64,000 bases of DNA from an uncultured Clostridia bacterium (GTDB taxonomy: Bacteria; Bacillota; Clostridia; UBA1381). This document shows positions 27,603 to 35,708 of the stretch, one piece after another; position 1 is the first letter of the stretch, and each line of letters begins with the position of its first letter. The notes beneath the pieces are model-generated. The model had not been told where the DNA came from. It was given only the letters and a program-made list of their open reading frames with translations, and ran no database searches. Location: positions 39,593 through 103,592 of the forward strand of contig CANPXG010000002.1 of the NCBI GenBank assembly GCA_947585795.1, in the 5' to 3' direction. A program made the position numbers and the translations under genes.

Positions 27603-29564
27603 TTAATATTGCTTTACCTTACCCGACTTGTACGCGTCAACGAGCGCCTTTAGGTCGAGTATTTTTTTCGACTGCGCCCTGCCCTCGTCGGTGTCCTCGA
27701 CGAGCAGACGCTTCGGTGCGAGGTCGATAACGTCGAGGGTGGAGTGAATATCCTTTTCCTCCTTTATCGCGCTTTCCACCGACTCAAACGCGTCGTGCTC
27801 ACTTAAAAGCAGACCGTGCGAGTTAAACAGCAGCGTGTACCCCGCGATACCGGTTACCGACTGATACGCTCTCGACAGCCCTCCGTCTATGACGAGCAGC
27901 TTACCGCCCGCCTTCACCGGTTTTTCACCCTTTTTTATCTTCACCGGCACGTGACCGTTTATAATATGCGAGAACTCGTCGGGATCGATACCGAACTCAC
28001 GCAGTATCATACCGCACACCTCCTCGCTTTCGGCGAGGCGGTAATAATCGTCCTTTATCTCCGTCCACGTACTCTCGTCCTCGATAAAGTAACGCTCAAA
28101 CGTCGTCATTTTATTCTTACCGTACACCGGCGAGAAACAGCCGCACCACAAGAACCACAAAAAGTCCTTGCCGTACTCCCTCTCGGGACTGCCCGGACGC
28201 GCAAAGTAACCGTCACGCGCAAGACGGTCAGCCTTATCCATAAGCGACTTACCGCTTACCTTTTCACCCGCGAGTTTCACCGTCTTAAACGAACCGTCAC
28301 CGTTCATCGGAATACAGCCGTGATACAGCAAATTATTATTATGCGTCGTATACATACTGCCCTTTTTATACAAAAACCGTACATGACGCTGCAGCTTTTC
28401 ACTGCGCAGAAACGACATACGCAAAAGCTCCATAAGCTCACTTTCCTCCGCCGTAAGCTCAAACGGATTTTCGGGATCGACGGTGGGGAAGTTACTGTCC
28501 TTAAGCTTATACGTCTTACCCTCAAGCGTGATCGTACCGTCACTGTAATTTATCTTATCGAGCATAAGATGACTTTCCATCATAAACTCCGGACGCCGCT
28601 TTATGATCTGACCCTCCAGCTTAAACTCTATCACCGACACCGCCTTATGTACCTTCGCCCAAAAATCCACGTCATGCTTCGATATTGCGACCATGTTCGG
28701 GTTACGCGGAATAAAACACTCACACGGATCGTCCGCGTACGTTTCAAGCGCGAACACCGTCAGCGGACGCAAATTTATACCGTAACCGTCCTCCAAACAG
28801 TCAAAGTTCGAGTACTTTGTCGATATCGACAACACATTCGCGATACACGCAAGACTGCCCGCCGCCGCACCCATCCACTGCACGTCGTGGTTACCCCACT
28901 GTATATCGAGCGAATGATAATTAAGCAGCGTGTCGAGGATAATATCCGCACGCGGACCACGGTCGAATATATCACCTATAATATGCAGCTTACCTATCGC
29001 AAGCGTCTGTATCAGCGTGGACATTTCCACGATAAAATCGTCCGCCTGACCAAGCTCCACTATCGTCGAGATCGTTTCATTGTAATACTCCGTCTTATCC
29101 GAACCGTAATCGGTATTCGCGTGTATAAGCTCATCGATCGTCGAACCGAACGCCGCCGGCAAAAACGAACGCACCGTCGCGCGCGTGTACTTGGCGGCGA
29201 CGACGCGGCATATCTCGATAAGCCGATACAGCGTGATACGGTACCAGTCGTCGAGATCATCCGCCTCACGCTTAATAATTTCCAATTTCTGCGCGGGATA
29301 ATATATAAGCGTCGCGAGCGTCTGCCTGTCGTGCTCCGACAGCGTGCGCCCGTATATCGAGGTTATCTTGTCCTTAATAACGCCCGACGCGTTTTTCAAA
29401 ATATGCAGAAACGACTCGTACTCGCCGTGAATATCGCTCATAAAATGCTCCGTGAGCTTCGGGAGCTTTTGGCGCGACTGTAAGCGGATGATTTCTCTTG
29501 ACGCGTCCTTGACGGTCGGGTACTGCTGTGCGAGCAGGTTTAGGTAATCTATATCGTAATTCAC
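27603..29564 (-). CDS. fbp: Fructose-1,6-bisphosphatase, class III
   Basis: Gluconeogenic enzyme hydrolysing fructose-1,6-bisphosphate to fructose-6-phosphate. The product is 653 aa, close to Bacillus Fbp. It belongs to the metallophosphoesterase fold: MSDIHGEYESF near the N-terminus, IIGDIFDRGPRAD, WGNHDVQWMGA, INGHVPVK and a late histidine region supply the metal ligands. I place the start at GTG 29564, just after AAAGGGGGACGG; the 50 extra residues of the ORF track translate the repeat at 29.64-29.77 kb. Growth on pectin sugars requires gluconeogenesis, which suits the gene set. Confidence 0.95.
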   Translation of the reverse strand: MNYDIDYLNLLAQQYPTVKDASREIIRLQSRQKLPKLTEHFMSDIHGEYESFLHILKNASGVIKDKITSIYGRTLSEHDRQTLATLIYYPAQKLEIIKREADDLDDWYRITLYRLIEICRVVAAKYTRATVRSFLPAAFGSTIDELIHANTDYGSDKTEYYNETISTIVELGQADDFIVEMSTLIQTLAIGKLHIIGDIFDRGPRADIILDTLLNYHSLDIQWGNHDVQWMGAAAGSLACIANVLSISTKYSNFDCLEDGYGINLRPLTVFALETYADDPCECFIPRNPNMVAISKHDVDFWAKVHKAVSVIEFKLEGQIIKRRPEFMMESHLMLDKINYSDGTITLEGKTYKLKDSNFPTVDPENPFELTAEESELMELLRMSFLRSEKLQRHVRFLYKKGSMYTTHNNNLLYHGCIPMNGDGSFKTVKLAGEKVSGKSLMDKADRLARDGYFARPGSPEREYGKDFLWFLWCGCFSPVYGKNKMTTFERYFIEDESTWTEIKDDYYRLAESEEVCGMILREFGIDPDEFSHIINGHVPVKIKKGEKPVKAGGKLLVIDGGLSRAYQSVTGIAGYTLLFNSHGLLLSEHDAFESVESAIKEEKDIHSTLDVIDLAPKRLLVEDTDEGRAQSKKILDLKALVDAYKSGKVKQY

Positions 29565-29635
29565 ATTCCGTCCCCCTTTCGATATATCGGTTATACATAT
29601 TATATACCCCTTCCGCCCAAATTTCAACCCCCACG

Positions 29636-29771
29636 CCTTATAGCCTCCCTTGTCAAAGTCCTTATAGCCTCCCTTGTCAAAGGGAGGTGAACGACGCTTC
29701 AGCGTCGTAGGCATAGAGCTTTGCTCGTATGCCGTAGCAAAAGGGACCGCCGAAGGCGGTGGAGGGATTCC
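29636..29771. repeat. Hairpin repeat element related to the one at the window start
   Basis: A 24-bp unit (CCTTATAGCCTCCC..) is duplicated at 29636 and 29660. Four hairpins follow in a row: CCTCCCTT/AAGGGAGG, ACGACGCT/AGCGTCGT, GGCATA..AGC/GCT..TATGCC and GACCGCC/GGCGGT, ending GGAGGGATTC. The middle part keeps the words GAGGTGAAC, GTAGGC and GCCGTAG of the 58-bp units at 47-162 with different stem sequences. It occupies most of the fbp to 29895 gap; the rest (29565-29635, 29772-29894) holds the fbp upstream sequence and the next promoter. Confidence 0.8.
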
Positions 29772-29805
29772 CCATATACAAAATTGAAAAAAATATTTTT
29801 TTCTA

Positions 29806-29834
29806 TTGCATTTTTTTTGGTAATGTTATATAAT
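29806..29834 (+). promoter_or_regulatory. Strong sigma-A promoter of the secreted SGNH esterase gene
   Basis: TTGCAT (29806-29811), 17 bp, TATAAT (29829-29834), in an A/T-rich stretch. The ribosome site GAGAGAGGG precedes the ATG at 29895. Confidence 0.75.
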
Positions 29835-29894
29835 ATTCTTATCTAATACCATAGGGTAAAAATAATAAAACAAAGAGAGAGAGGGAAAATATTT

Positions 29895-32800
29895 ATGAAA
29901 AAAACAAAGAAACTGCTGTCATTGCTCACCGCGGTGGCGCTGACGGCATCGTCCTTCGCGGCGCTGACTGTTCCGGCGAGCGCGGCGGAAAAGTATAAGC
30001 TTGACTTAACGGGCGCAACGGCGGGACAGATCACCATGAAAGCACCGGACGGCGCTAATGATGAAACAGTAGCGACGTACAGCGTAGCTGACTTCGGTGA
30101 AGCAGCAACCGCAACAACCAAGCAGGTTACACAGCTTGATGGTTGGGGTTATAAGCATTACGGCTTGTCAAACAATATTACAGATGGTCATCAGGCGCTT
30201 GCCGGAATTAACGTTGAAGATAATTATGTATATGTTACCACGGTAGGTAATAAAGGAACTAACGCTGCCCTGTCATTTATTCCCAAGAATGTTGAAAATT
30301 TGTCGTTGGCTACCAGTGGCGTTTTGGAATACAAATTTGACGCGGCTTCGGTATTAACAGGCGGTAGCAATGTTGGTACGTTTACATACGGTTTTACATC
30401 CGCGGATGATGGAACTACTGTAACAGACGTAGGCTCAACTCAATTAAGTTCGGACATAACAACAAAAACTGCGATGATAATGGTGTACGACCTTGACAAC
30501 AGTCAATACCATATATTCAAAGACGGCATAAGAGTTGCGACAGGCAGTGTTACAACTCCGATAACCGGTATTTTTGTTCAGGCAAAGAGCGAAGCATATG
30601 CTGAGGGAAGAATAGGAGATCTTGTTCTTTCGGAGGAGGAAGCTGCTCCCGCTACAGGTACGGTAACATTTAAGAAAGAAGGCGGTACGGAGGATTATAA
30701 ATCATATACGGCGCTTGACGGCGCAACAATTCCCGTTCCTACGCCTGATGTTGTTGAGGGAAAGACATTTACAGGCTGGGTTAAGAACAGCGAGGGTGAA
30801 GCTCAAAAGCTTGAAAACGTTACGGCGGCGGCAGGCTCGAATGATGTTTATGTTGCTACCTATAAAGAAGGTTCAGACCGTTCCAATATAACAATAAAAT
30901 CTACTGCATTTACAAAAGTCGAGCTTACTCAAACTGCAAAAGCAGAGGATTTGGAAGACAGTACATTAACGCAAGCTGCCATTACCGGCTATACAGATGC
31001 CACAGGTACTTTCTCAGCGAATCAGATCGTAAGAGGCACGTATTCATATAAGCTTACAAAGACAGGTTACACGTCAAAGGAAGGCACCATTGAGCTTGGC
31101 ACTACGACAACTGAGAAGACAGATACGTTAGAGCTTGATGATGAACATACGAAATATGCTTACTTTGAAACAGACTGGATAAATGGTACAGGTTCTATAA
31201 GCTGTAATGCTGTCGACAGAACAGTTAACACAAATCTTGCGGCTGCCGATGTCGTTCTGCCGGCTACAGGTGGCAATGTTGATATATTTACAGTTCACGT
31301 AACAGCTAAGTATACTAAAGGTACAAGGGCTAATTCTGTCGGAACATGGATACTTAAGACAGAAAAAAGCGGATCCGCCGGATTGCTGGGACTTCAATGG
31401 ACACAGGGGGATGGTGCATACGCGTTCACAGACTGGAAAGGTAACGAGAACCCACAGGATGCTGCAGATGCGATAGACAAGGCTACTAACAAAATTAAGA
31501 TTCTTGAGGATGCTGCTATAGATACGCAAATAAATATTGATTTTGTCGTAAATCCTACAGCTAAATCCATAACCGTAAATTACAATGGTGATACAATAGG
31601 CTCGCTCCCGATTCCGGAAGCTAACGACGGCTTCACAGCGTTACAATCTATGACTTTGGGTTCATATCGCGAGGTTACATCTGTTACAATAGATGAATTG
31701 TCTGTTGAGAAGCCGGATCCCAACTTCCTTGCTATCAACGGCGATACAAAGTTTGCAAAAATTGCCGGTCAAACAGTGACGAGAGAATATACAAAATCCG
31801 AAACGGTCGTAAACGAAGAAGAAGAATTTACGTGGACAGTTAAGGATACACAAGGTCAGGATGTTACCGGTGTTACTATTGAGGACGGTGTACTGAGTGT
31901 AACTGAGGCAGCTACACCGGGCGATGTTGTAATTACTTGCACAAGCACTACAAATGACAAAAAGACAGCTACACTTACTGTAACTATAGCCGATTTCCAA
32001 AAGCCTGTAATTGAGGCGGACGGACCTATGGCGTACGTTAATAAAGCAAACGCTAAAGGTCAGTATAGTGTAGTATCTGCTGTTGACTCATTTGGAACAG
32101 AATACAAAGACTTATTTGACGCGAAGTGGACATCGTCTACTCCGGCGGTTGCGACTATTGATGAAGAAACGGGCGAGCTTACAGTTGTAGGCAAGGGTGA
32201 AACAACAATTACAGTTTCTATCACAAACGGCACAATCAATGGCGAACCTAATGTTGCGACAGCTGAGATCCCCGTAGTTGTTGGAGATTTCTATATAACC
32301 GGCGATGTTGAGGGTAGCGCGGCTTCTACTGAGGTTGATTTAAAGGATATAGCTGTTGCGGATAAGTATCTTGTAACAACGGCGGACGCTAGCGGTAATC
32401 AAGTTAAGCAGACAGAAATAGACTTGAATGCAACTAAGACGATTGCTGCGGATGCAGGTGTTAAGATTACAGCTACGTATGCAGATGGAACCTTGACAGA
32501 TGTTTCAGCGCCGGTAGATGTTGCGGTAGGAACTGAAATCGACTTAACTCCGGCTGACGCGAATACAAAGGTATTCTTCTGGAAGAGCCTTGCTTCAATG
32601 GAGCCGGCTAAGACAAAGACGGAAAAGGTTTATGACGGCACAAAGATAAACATCGACACAACAGACGCGGCTAAGTACGAGGTAGCTCCGATATTTGAGG
32701 CTGACACGATAGGCGCGGGCGATGAAAGATATACATTTGCTATACCGGCTGACACATACAACTTTACTGTTACTATGAGTGGCAGAAGAGCAGACATATA

Positions 32801-33752
32801 TTCAAACGATCAGCTTCTTATAAACAACATGCTCCAGTATGGATCAAAAGCTACAGACGTTGTAAATGATATAGTTGTATCTGAGGGCTATGCAAAGATG
32901 CACACAATGGACTATGAGAAAAATGCAACAGCTGTAACAAGTGTTGTAGAAGCGATTGAAGTTGTTAAGAGCCCGTCAATTGTAACAAGAAAGACAAAGA
33001 TGTACGTGCTCGGTGATTCACTTGTAGCTAAGTATTACAACGGTGGCAGTGCTGAAAATAATCTCCAGCAGACAGGTTGGGGACAGGTTCTTCAGGACTA
33101 CATAACCGATGACATTGAAGTTGTTAACCTTGCAAACTCTGGTGTAACGGCTCCCGGACTTTACGGCAGTGCGTTTACGCAGATTCAGCAGAGCGCTAAG
33201 GACGGCGACTACTTCGTGCTTGAAAGTGGATATAACGACAAGACGTATGAAACAGAGGATAAGATGAAGACTGCTGTAAGAAATATGGTAGATGAATCGC
33301 TTGCAAAGAATATGAAGCTGATTCTTGTTTCGCCTAACGCTTCACAGCATGACTACAGTGCAAGCGTAGCTTGGACATCCTACATGAAGCAGGTTGCTGA
33401 CGAATATATGGGTGCGGGCGAAAAACATAGCGATAACGTAGACTATATTGACCTTTCAGCTATCAGCTATAAGTTCCTCCATGACAAGTACGGAGATCCA
33501 TACGGTGCTGACGGCGATCCGACTGTAGATAAGGCGCAGTTGAACGATTTGTCAAAGATATACAACGTATCAGACGTACTGCACTCGACATACAACGCGG
33601 CTAACTGCTGGGCAGCTGTAATTGCTCAAAATATCAAGGCAATTTGGGGCGACCACATGGTTAAGGTAGATCATACCTACACATTTAAGGATGGCAATAA
33701 TGAGGACATCACAGTAGGTGTAGGCAAAATGCCGACACTTGACGGCGAATAA
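29895..33752 (+). CDS. Secreted multidomain protein with C-terminal SGNH (CE12-like) esterase
   Basis: Probable extracellular carbohydrate esterase. The 1285-aa product starts with a signal peptide (MKKTKKLLSLLTAVALTASS..SAAE). Residues about 30-240 form a beta-rich domain. About 255-330 resemble an InlB B-repeat (GKTFTGWVKNSEGE). About 420-620 is a LamG-like sandwich, and about 690-800 contains Big2-like domains (ATIDEETGELTVVGKGE). From about 1033 an SGNH domain runs to the end: YVLGDSLVAKYYNGG, LANSGVTAPG, ESGYND, and DVLHSTYNAAN with the catalytic Asp-His. The substrate is unproven; acetylated pectin is inferred from the neighbouring lyases. No cell-wall anchor is visible. Confidence 0.85.
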   Translation: MKKTKKLLSLLTAVALTASSFAALTVPASAAEKYKLDLTGATAGQITMKAPDGANDETVATYSVADFGEAATATTKQVTQLDGWGYKHYGLSNNITDGHQALAGINVEDNYVYVTTVGNKGTNAALSFIPKNVENLSLATSGVLEYKFDAASVLTGGSNVGTFTYGFTSADDGTTVTDVGSTQLSSDITTKTAMIMVYDLDNSQYHIFKDGIRVATGSVTTPITGIFVQAKSEAYAEGRIGDLVLSEEEAAPATGTVTFKKEGGTEDYKSYTALDGATIPVPTPDVVEGKTFTGWVKNSEGEAQKLENVTAAAGSNDVYVATYKEGSDRSNITIKSTAFTKVELTQTAKAEDLEDSTLTQAAITGYTDATGTFSANQIVRGTYSYKLTKTGYTSKEGTIELGTTTTEKTDTLELDDEHTKYAYFETDWINGTGSISCNAVDRTVNTNLAAADVVLPATGGNVDIFTVHVTAKYTKGTRANSVGTWILKTEKSGSAGLLGLQWTQGDGAYAFTDWKGNENPQDAADAIDKATNKIKILEDAAIDTQINIDFVVNPTAKSITVNYNGDTIGSLPIPEANDGFTALQSMTLGSYREVTSVTIDELSVEKPDPNFLAINGDTKFAKIAGQTVTREYTKSETVVNEEEEFTWTVKDTQGQDVTGVTIEDGVLSVTEAATPGDVVITCTSTTNDKKTATLTVTIADFQKPVIEADGPMAYVNKANAKGQYSVVSAVDSFGTEYKDLFDAKWTSSTPAVATIDEETGELTVVGKGETTITVSITNGTINGEPNVATAEIPVVVGDFYITGDVEGSAASTEVDLKDIAVADKYLVTTADASGNQVKQTEIDLNATKTIAADAGVKITATYADGTLTDVSAPVDVAVGTEIDLTPADANTKVFFWKSLASMEPAKTKTEKVYDGTKINIDTTDAAKYEVAPIFEADTIGAGDERYTFAIPADTYNFTVTMSGRRADIYSNDQLLINNMLQYGSKATDVVNDIVVSEGYAKMHTMDYEKNATAVTSVVEAIEVVKSPSIVTRKTKMYVLGDSLVAKYYNGGSAENNLQQTGWGQVLQDYITDDIEVVNLANSGVTAPGLYGSAFTQIQQSAKDGDYFVLESGYNDKTYETEDKMKTAVRNMVDESLAKNMKLILVSPNASQHDYSASVAWTSYMKQVADEYMGAGEKHSDNVDYIDLSAISYKFLHDKYGDPYGADGDPTVDKAQLNDLSKIYNVSDVLHSTYNAANCWAAVIAQNIKAIWGDHMVKVDHTYTFKDGNNEDITVGVGKMPTLDGE

Positions 33753-33762
33753 ACCCAAAACA

Positions 33763-33788
33763 AAAACACACCCTTCGGGGTGTGTTTT
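33763..33788. terminator. Terminator with UUCG tetraloop after the SGNH gene
   Basis: CACACCC TTCG GGGTGTG followed by TTTTTTT. The upstream AAACAAAAA lets it work in both directions. The same stem ends the operons at 40.98 and 42.66 kb. Confidence 0.9.
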
Positions 33789-34041
33789 TTTATGTTTTTT
33801 TGTGTGTTTTTTTGCGCGTTTTTGTGTGTTTTTTTGCGCGTTTTTGTGTGTTTTTGCGTGTTTTTTGCGTGCTTTTTGCGTGTTTTTTTGCGTGTTTTGT
33901 GTGCTTTTTGCGTGTTTTTATGTGTTTTTTATGTGTTTTTATGTGTGTTTTTATGTGTTTTGTTGCGCGTTTTTGTGTGTTTTGTTGCGCGTTTTTGCGC
34001 GTTTTTTGCGTATTTTTTGCGCGTTTTTGTGTGTTTTTTTT
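33785..34041. repeat. T-rich degenerate minisatellite in a convergent gap
   Basis: About 255 bp made of runs of 4-8 T alternating with GTGTG, GCGCG, GCGTG and ATGTG. It starts directly at the terminator of the SGNH gene and ends 38 bp before the nth stop. Three frames stay open over it (Cys/Phe/Val-only peptides), but none has a ribosome site or normal composition, so I call no gene. The word GTGTGTTTTTTT equals the end of the neighbouring terminator. Confidence 0.8.
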
Positions 34042-34078
34042 GTATTCCCAATCCCTCTCGTGCCGCACAAAACCTATT

Positions 34079-34705
34079 CTATTTCCCGCTTTTGCACACC
34101 TCGCCAACGGGACAAATACCGCATTTAGGGTTCCGCGCCGTGCAGCACGCCCTCCCGTGCGCCACAAATTGGTGACACAATCGCACCCCGCGCTCAGGCG
34201 GCACGATCTTTCTCAAATCGGCTTCCACTTTCGTGGGATCGTCGTTCGACGTAAGCCCTATGCGCTTCGCGATACGCTTGCAGTGCGTGTCAACGACTAT
34301 GGCGGGCTTGCCAAAAATGTCGCCGAGCACGAGGTTGGCGGTCTTTCTGCCCGTGCCGGCAAGGCTTGTCAGGTCCTCCATCGTGTCGGGCACCTCGCCG
34401 CCGTACACCGCCAAAATGCGTCGGCAGCACTCGATGATGTTGCGCGCCTTGTTGCGGTAAAAGCCGCACGACTTGATGTCCTCGCAAAGCTCGTCGTAAT
34501 CGGCGTTCGCAAAGTCCTCCGCCGTTTTGTATTTCTTGAACAAGTCCTTCGTCACGATGTTTACGCGCGCGTCGGTACACTGCGCCGAAAGCTGTGTCGC
34601 GATGAGCATTTGAAGCGGCGTTTCGTATTCGAGCGTGCATTTCACGTTCGGGTAAGCCGCGTCCAAAAGCGGTATTAATTTCGCTATGCGCTCCTTTTTT
34701 GTCAT
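34079..34705 (-). CDS. nth: Endonuclease III
   Basis: Base-excision repair DNA glycosylase and AP lyase for oxidised pyrimidines. The 208-aa product is standard length. The helix-hairpin-helix reads LAGTGRKTANLVLG with the catalytic Lys, the catalytic Asp lies in VVDTHCKRIAKR, and the C-terminal 4Fe-4S ligands are CCTARNPKCGICPVGEVC. It converges on the SGNH gene across the T-rich gap. Confidence 0.97.
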   Translation of the reverse strand: MTKKERIAKLIPLLDAAYPNVKCTLEYETPLQMLIATQLSAQCTDARVNIVTKDLFKKYKTAEDFANADYDELCEDIKSCGFYRNKARNIIECCRRILAVYGGEVPDTMEDLTSLAGTGRKTANLVLGDIFGKPAIVVDTHCKRIAKRIGLTSNDDPTKVEADLRKIVPPERGVRLCHQFVAHGRACCTARNPKCGICPVGEVCKSGK

Positions 34706-34776
34706 TTTTGCGCCCCCTTTTTGCGTTTCTTACGCGTTATTTTATCATAATTTGTCTGTCGCGTCAATTGGCGGAA

Positions 34777-34805
34777 TTGATTTTTTATGGCAGATATGGT
34801 ATAAT
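34777..34805 (+). promoter_or_regulatory. Promoter of the C26 amidotransferase gene
   Basis: TTGATT (34777-34782), 17 bp, TATAAT (34800-34805). Confidence 0.65.
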
Positions 34806-34855
34806 TGTTTTGCAATTGAACGAAGTAATAAATCGGAATGTGAGATGAAAAAATA

Positions 34856-35557
34856 ATGAGAAAAGTAATCGGTGTAATGCCGCTTTATGACGATGAAAAA
34901 AAGAGCTACTGGATGTTGCCGGGATATATGAAAATGTTGGAGGAAGAAAACGCTATACCATTAATACTGCCTCTTACTTCGAAAACAAGGGAGTTAGATT
35001 ATTTTCTTGAAATATGCGGTGGATTTCTGCTGACCGGCGGACATGATGTATCTCCGTCCGTTTATCATGATGAGCGCAAGCCGTGGTGTGGTTCATGCTG
35101 CAAATTACGAGATGAAATGGAACAATATATCTTAACGAGTGCCGTAGAAATGGATAAATCTGTACTGGGTATTTGCCGAGGTATCCAGTTTATGAATGCC
35201 CTCTATGGCGGGACTTTATACCAAGATTTAGCAGCAGAGAATGGCAGCTGTGTCAACCATCACATGAAGCCGCCGTACAACAGGATCGCACATCAAGTCA
35301 CAATATTAACTGACACGCCACTCTATGATATTTTGGGCGAGGAGCAAATGGGAGTAAACAGCTATCACCATCAAGCTATCAGAAAACTGTCGCCTGTTTT
35401 TAAGGCGATGGCAATATCGGAAGATGGCTTGATTGAAAGTATATATATGCCATCTCATAAGTTTATAGTGGGTGTTCAATGGCATCCTGAATTTTCCTAT
35501 GAGGTTGATGAAAACAGTAGAAGGCTGATAAATGCTTTCGCAGCGTCAATTTTATAA
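34856..35557 (+). CDS. Class I glutamine amidotransferase-like peptidase C26 (PuuD-like)
   Basis: Probable gamma-glutamyl hydrolase; in the best-known member, PuuD, the substrate is gamma-glutamyl-GABA. The 233-aa product has the nucleophile elbow GICRGIQFMNALYGG, the C26 block LLTGGHDVSPS, and the catalytic His and Glu in VQWHPEFSYE. The ribosome site before the ATG is weak. The gene is visibly richer in A/T than its neighbours and stands alone between unrelated genes, so recent acquisition is possible. The true substrate is not readable. Confidence 0.85.
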   Translation: MRKVIGVMPLYDDEKKSYWMLPGYMKMLEEENAIPLILPLTSKTRELDYFLEICGGFLLTGGHDVSPSVYHDERKPWCGSCCKLRDEMEQYILTSAVEMDKSVLGICRGIQFMNALYGGTLYQDLAAENGSCVNHHMKPPYNRIAHQVTILTDTPLYDILGEEQMGVNSYHHQAIRKLSPVFKAMAISEDGLIESIYMPSHKFIVGVQWHPEFSYEVDENSRRLINAFAASIL

Positions 35558-35632
35558 ATTCCCGTTTGTCAGGCAGAAAAAATACCGCAATCGAGAGCAA
35601 TCGAAAAATATGTTTCTAAACGTGCCGCTGTA

Positions 35633-35661
35633 TTGATTTTTGGACAGAAATGAAATATAAT
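35633..35661 (+). promoter_or_regulatory. Promoter of the second PL11 lyase
   Basis: TTGATT (35633-35638), 17 bp, TATAAT (35656-35661). AGAAAGGATG precedes the ATG at 35709. Confidence 0.65.
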
Positions 35662-35708
35662 ATAAGTTAGGTTAAAAACGGATCGATTAAATAAGAAAGG
35701 ATGATATT

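Noticed and set aside
27816-29483. 555-aa plus-strand ORF opposite fbp
   Set aside because: Arg/His-rich composition and exact antisense position show it is a shadow of fbp codon usage.
29565-29714. 50-residue N-terminal extension of Fbp
   Set aside because: It translates the repeat element (FDKGGYK twice); the GTG at 29564 has a good ribosome site and matches the family N-terminus.
33739-34678. Three overlapping Cys/Phe/Val-rich ORFs
   Set aside because: They read the T-rich minisatellite and then antisense nth; no ribosome site, no normal protein composition.
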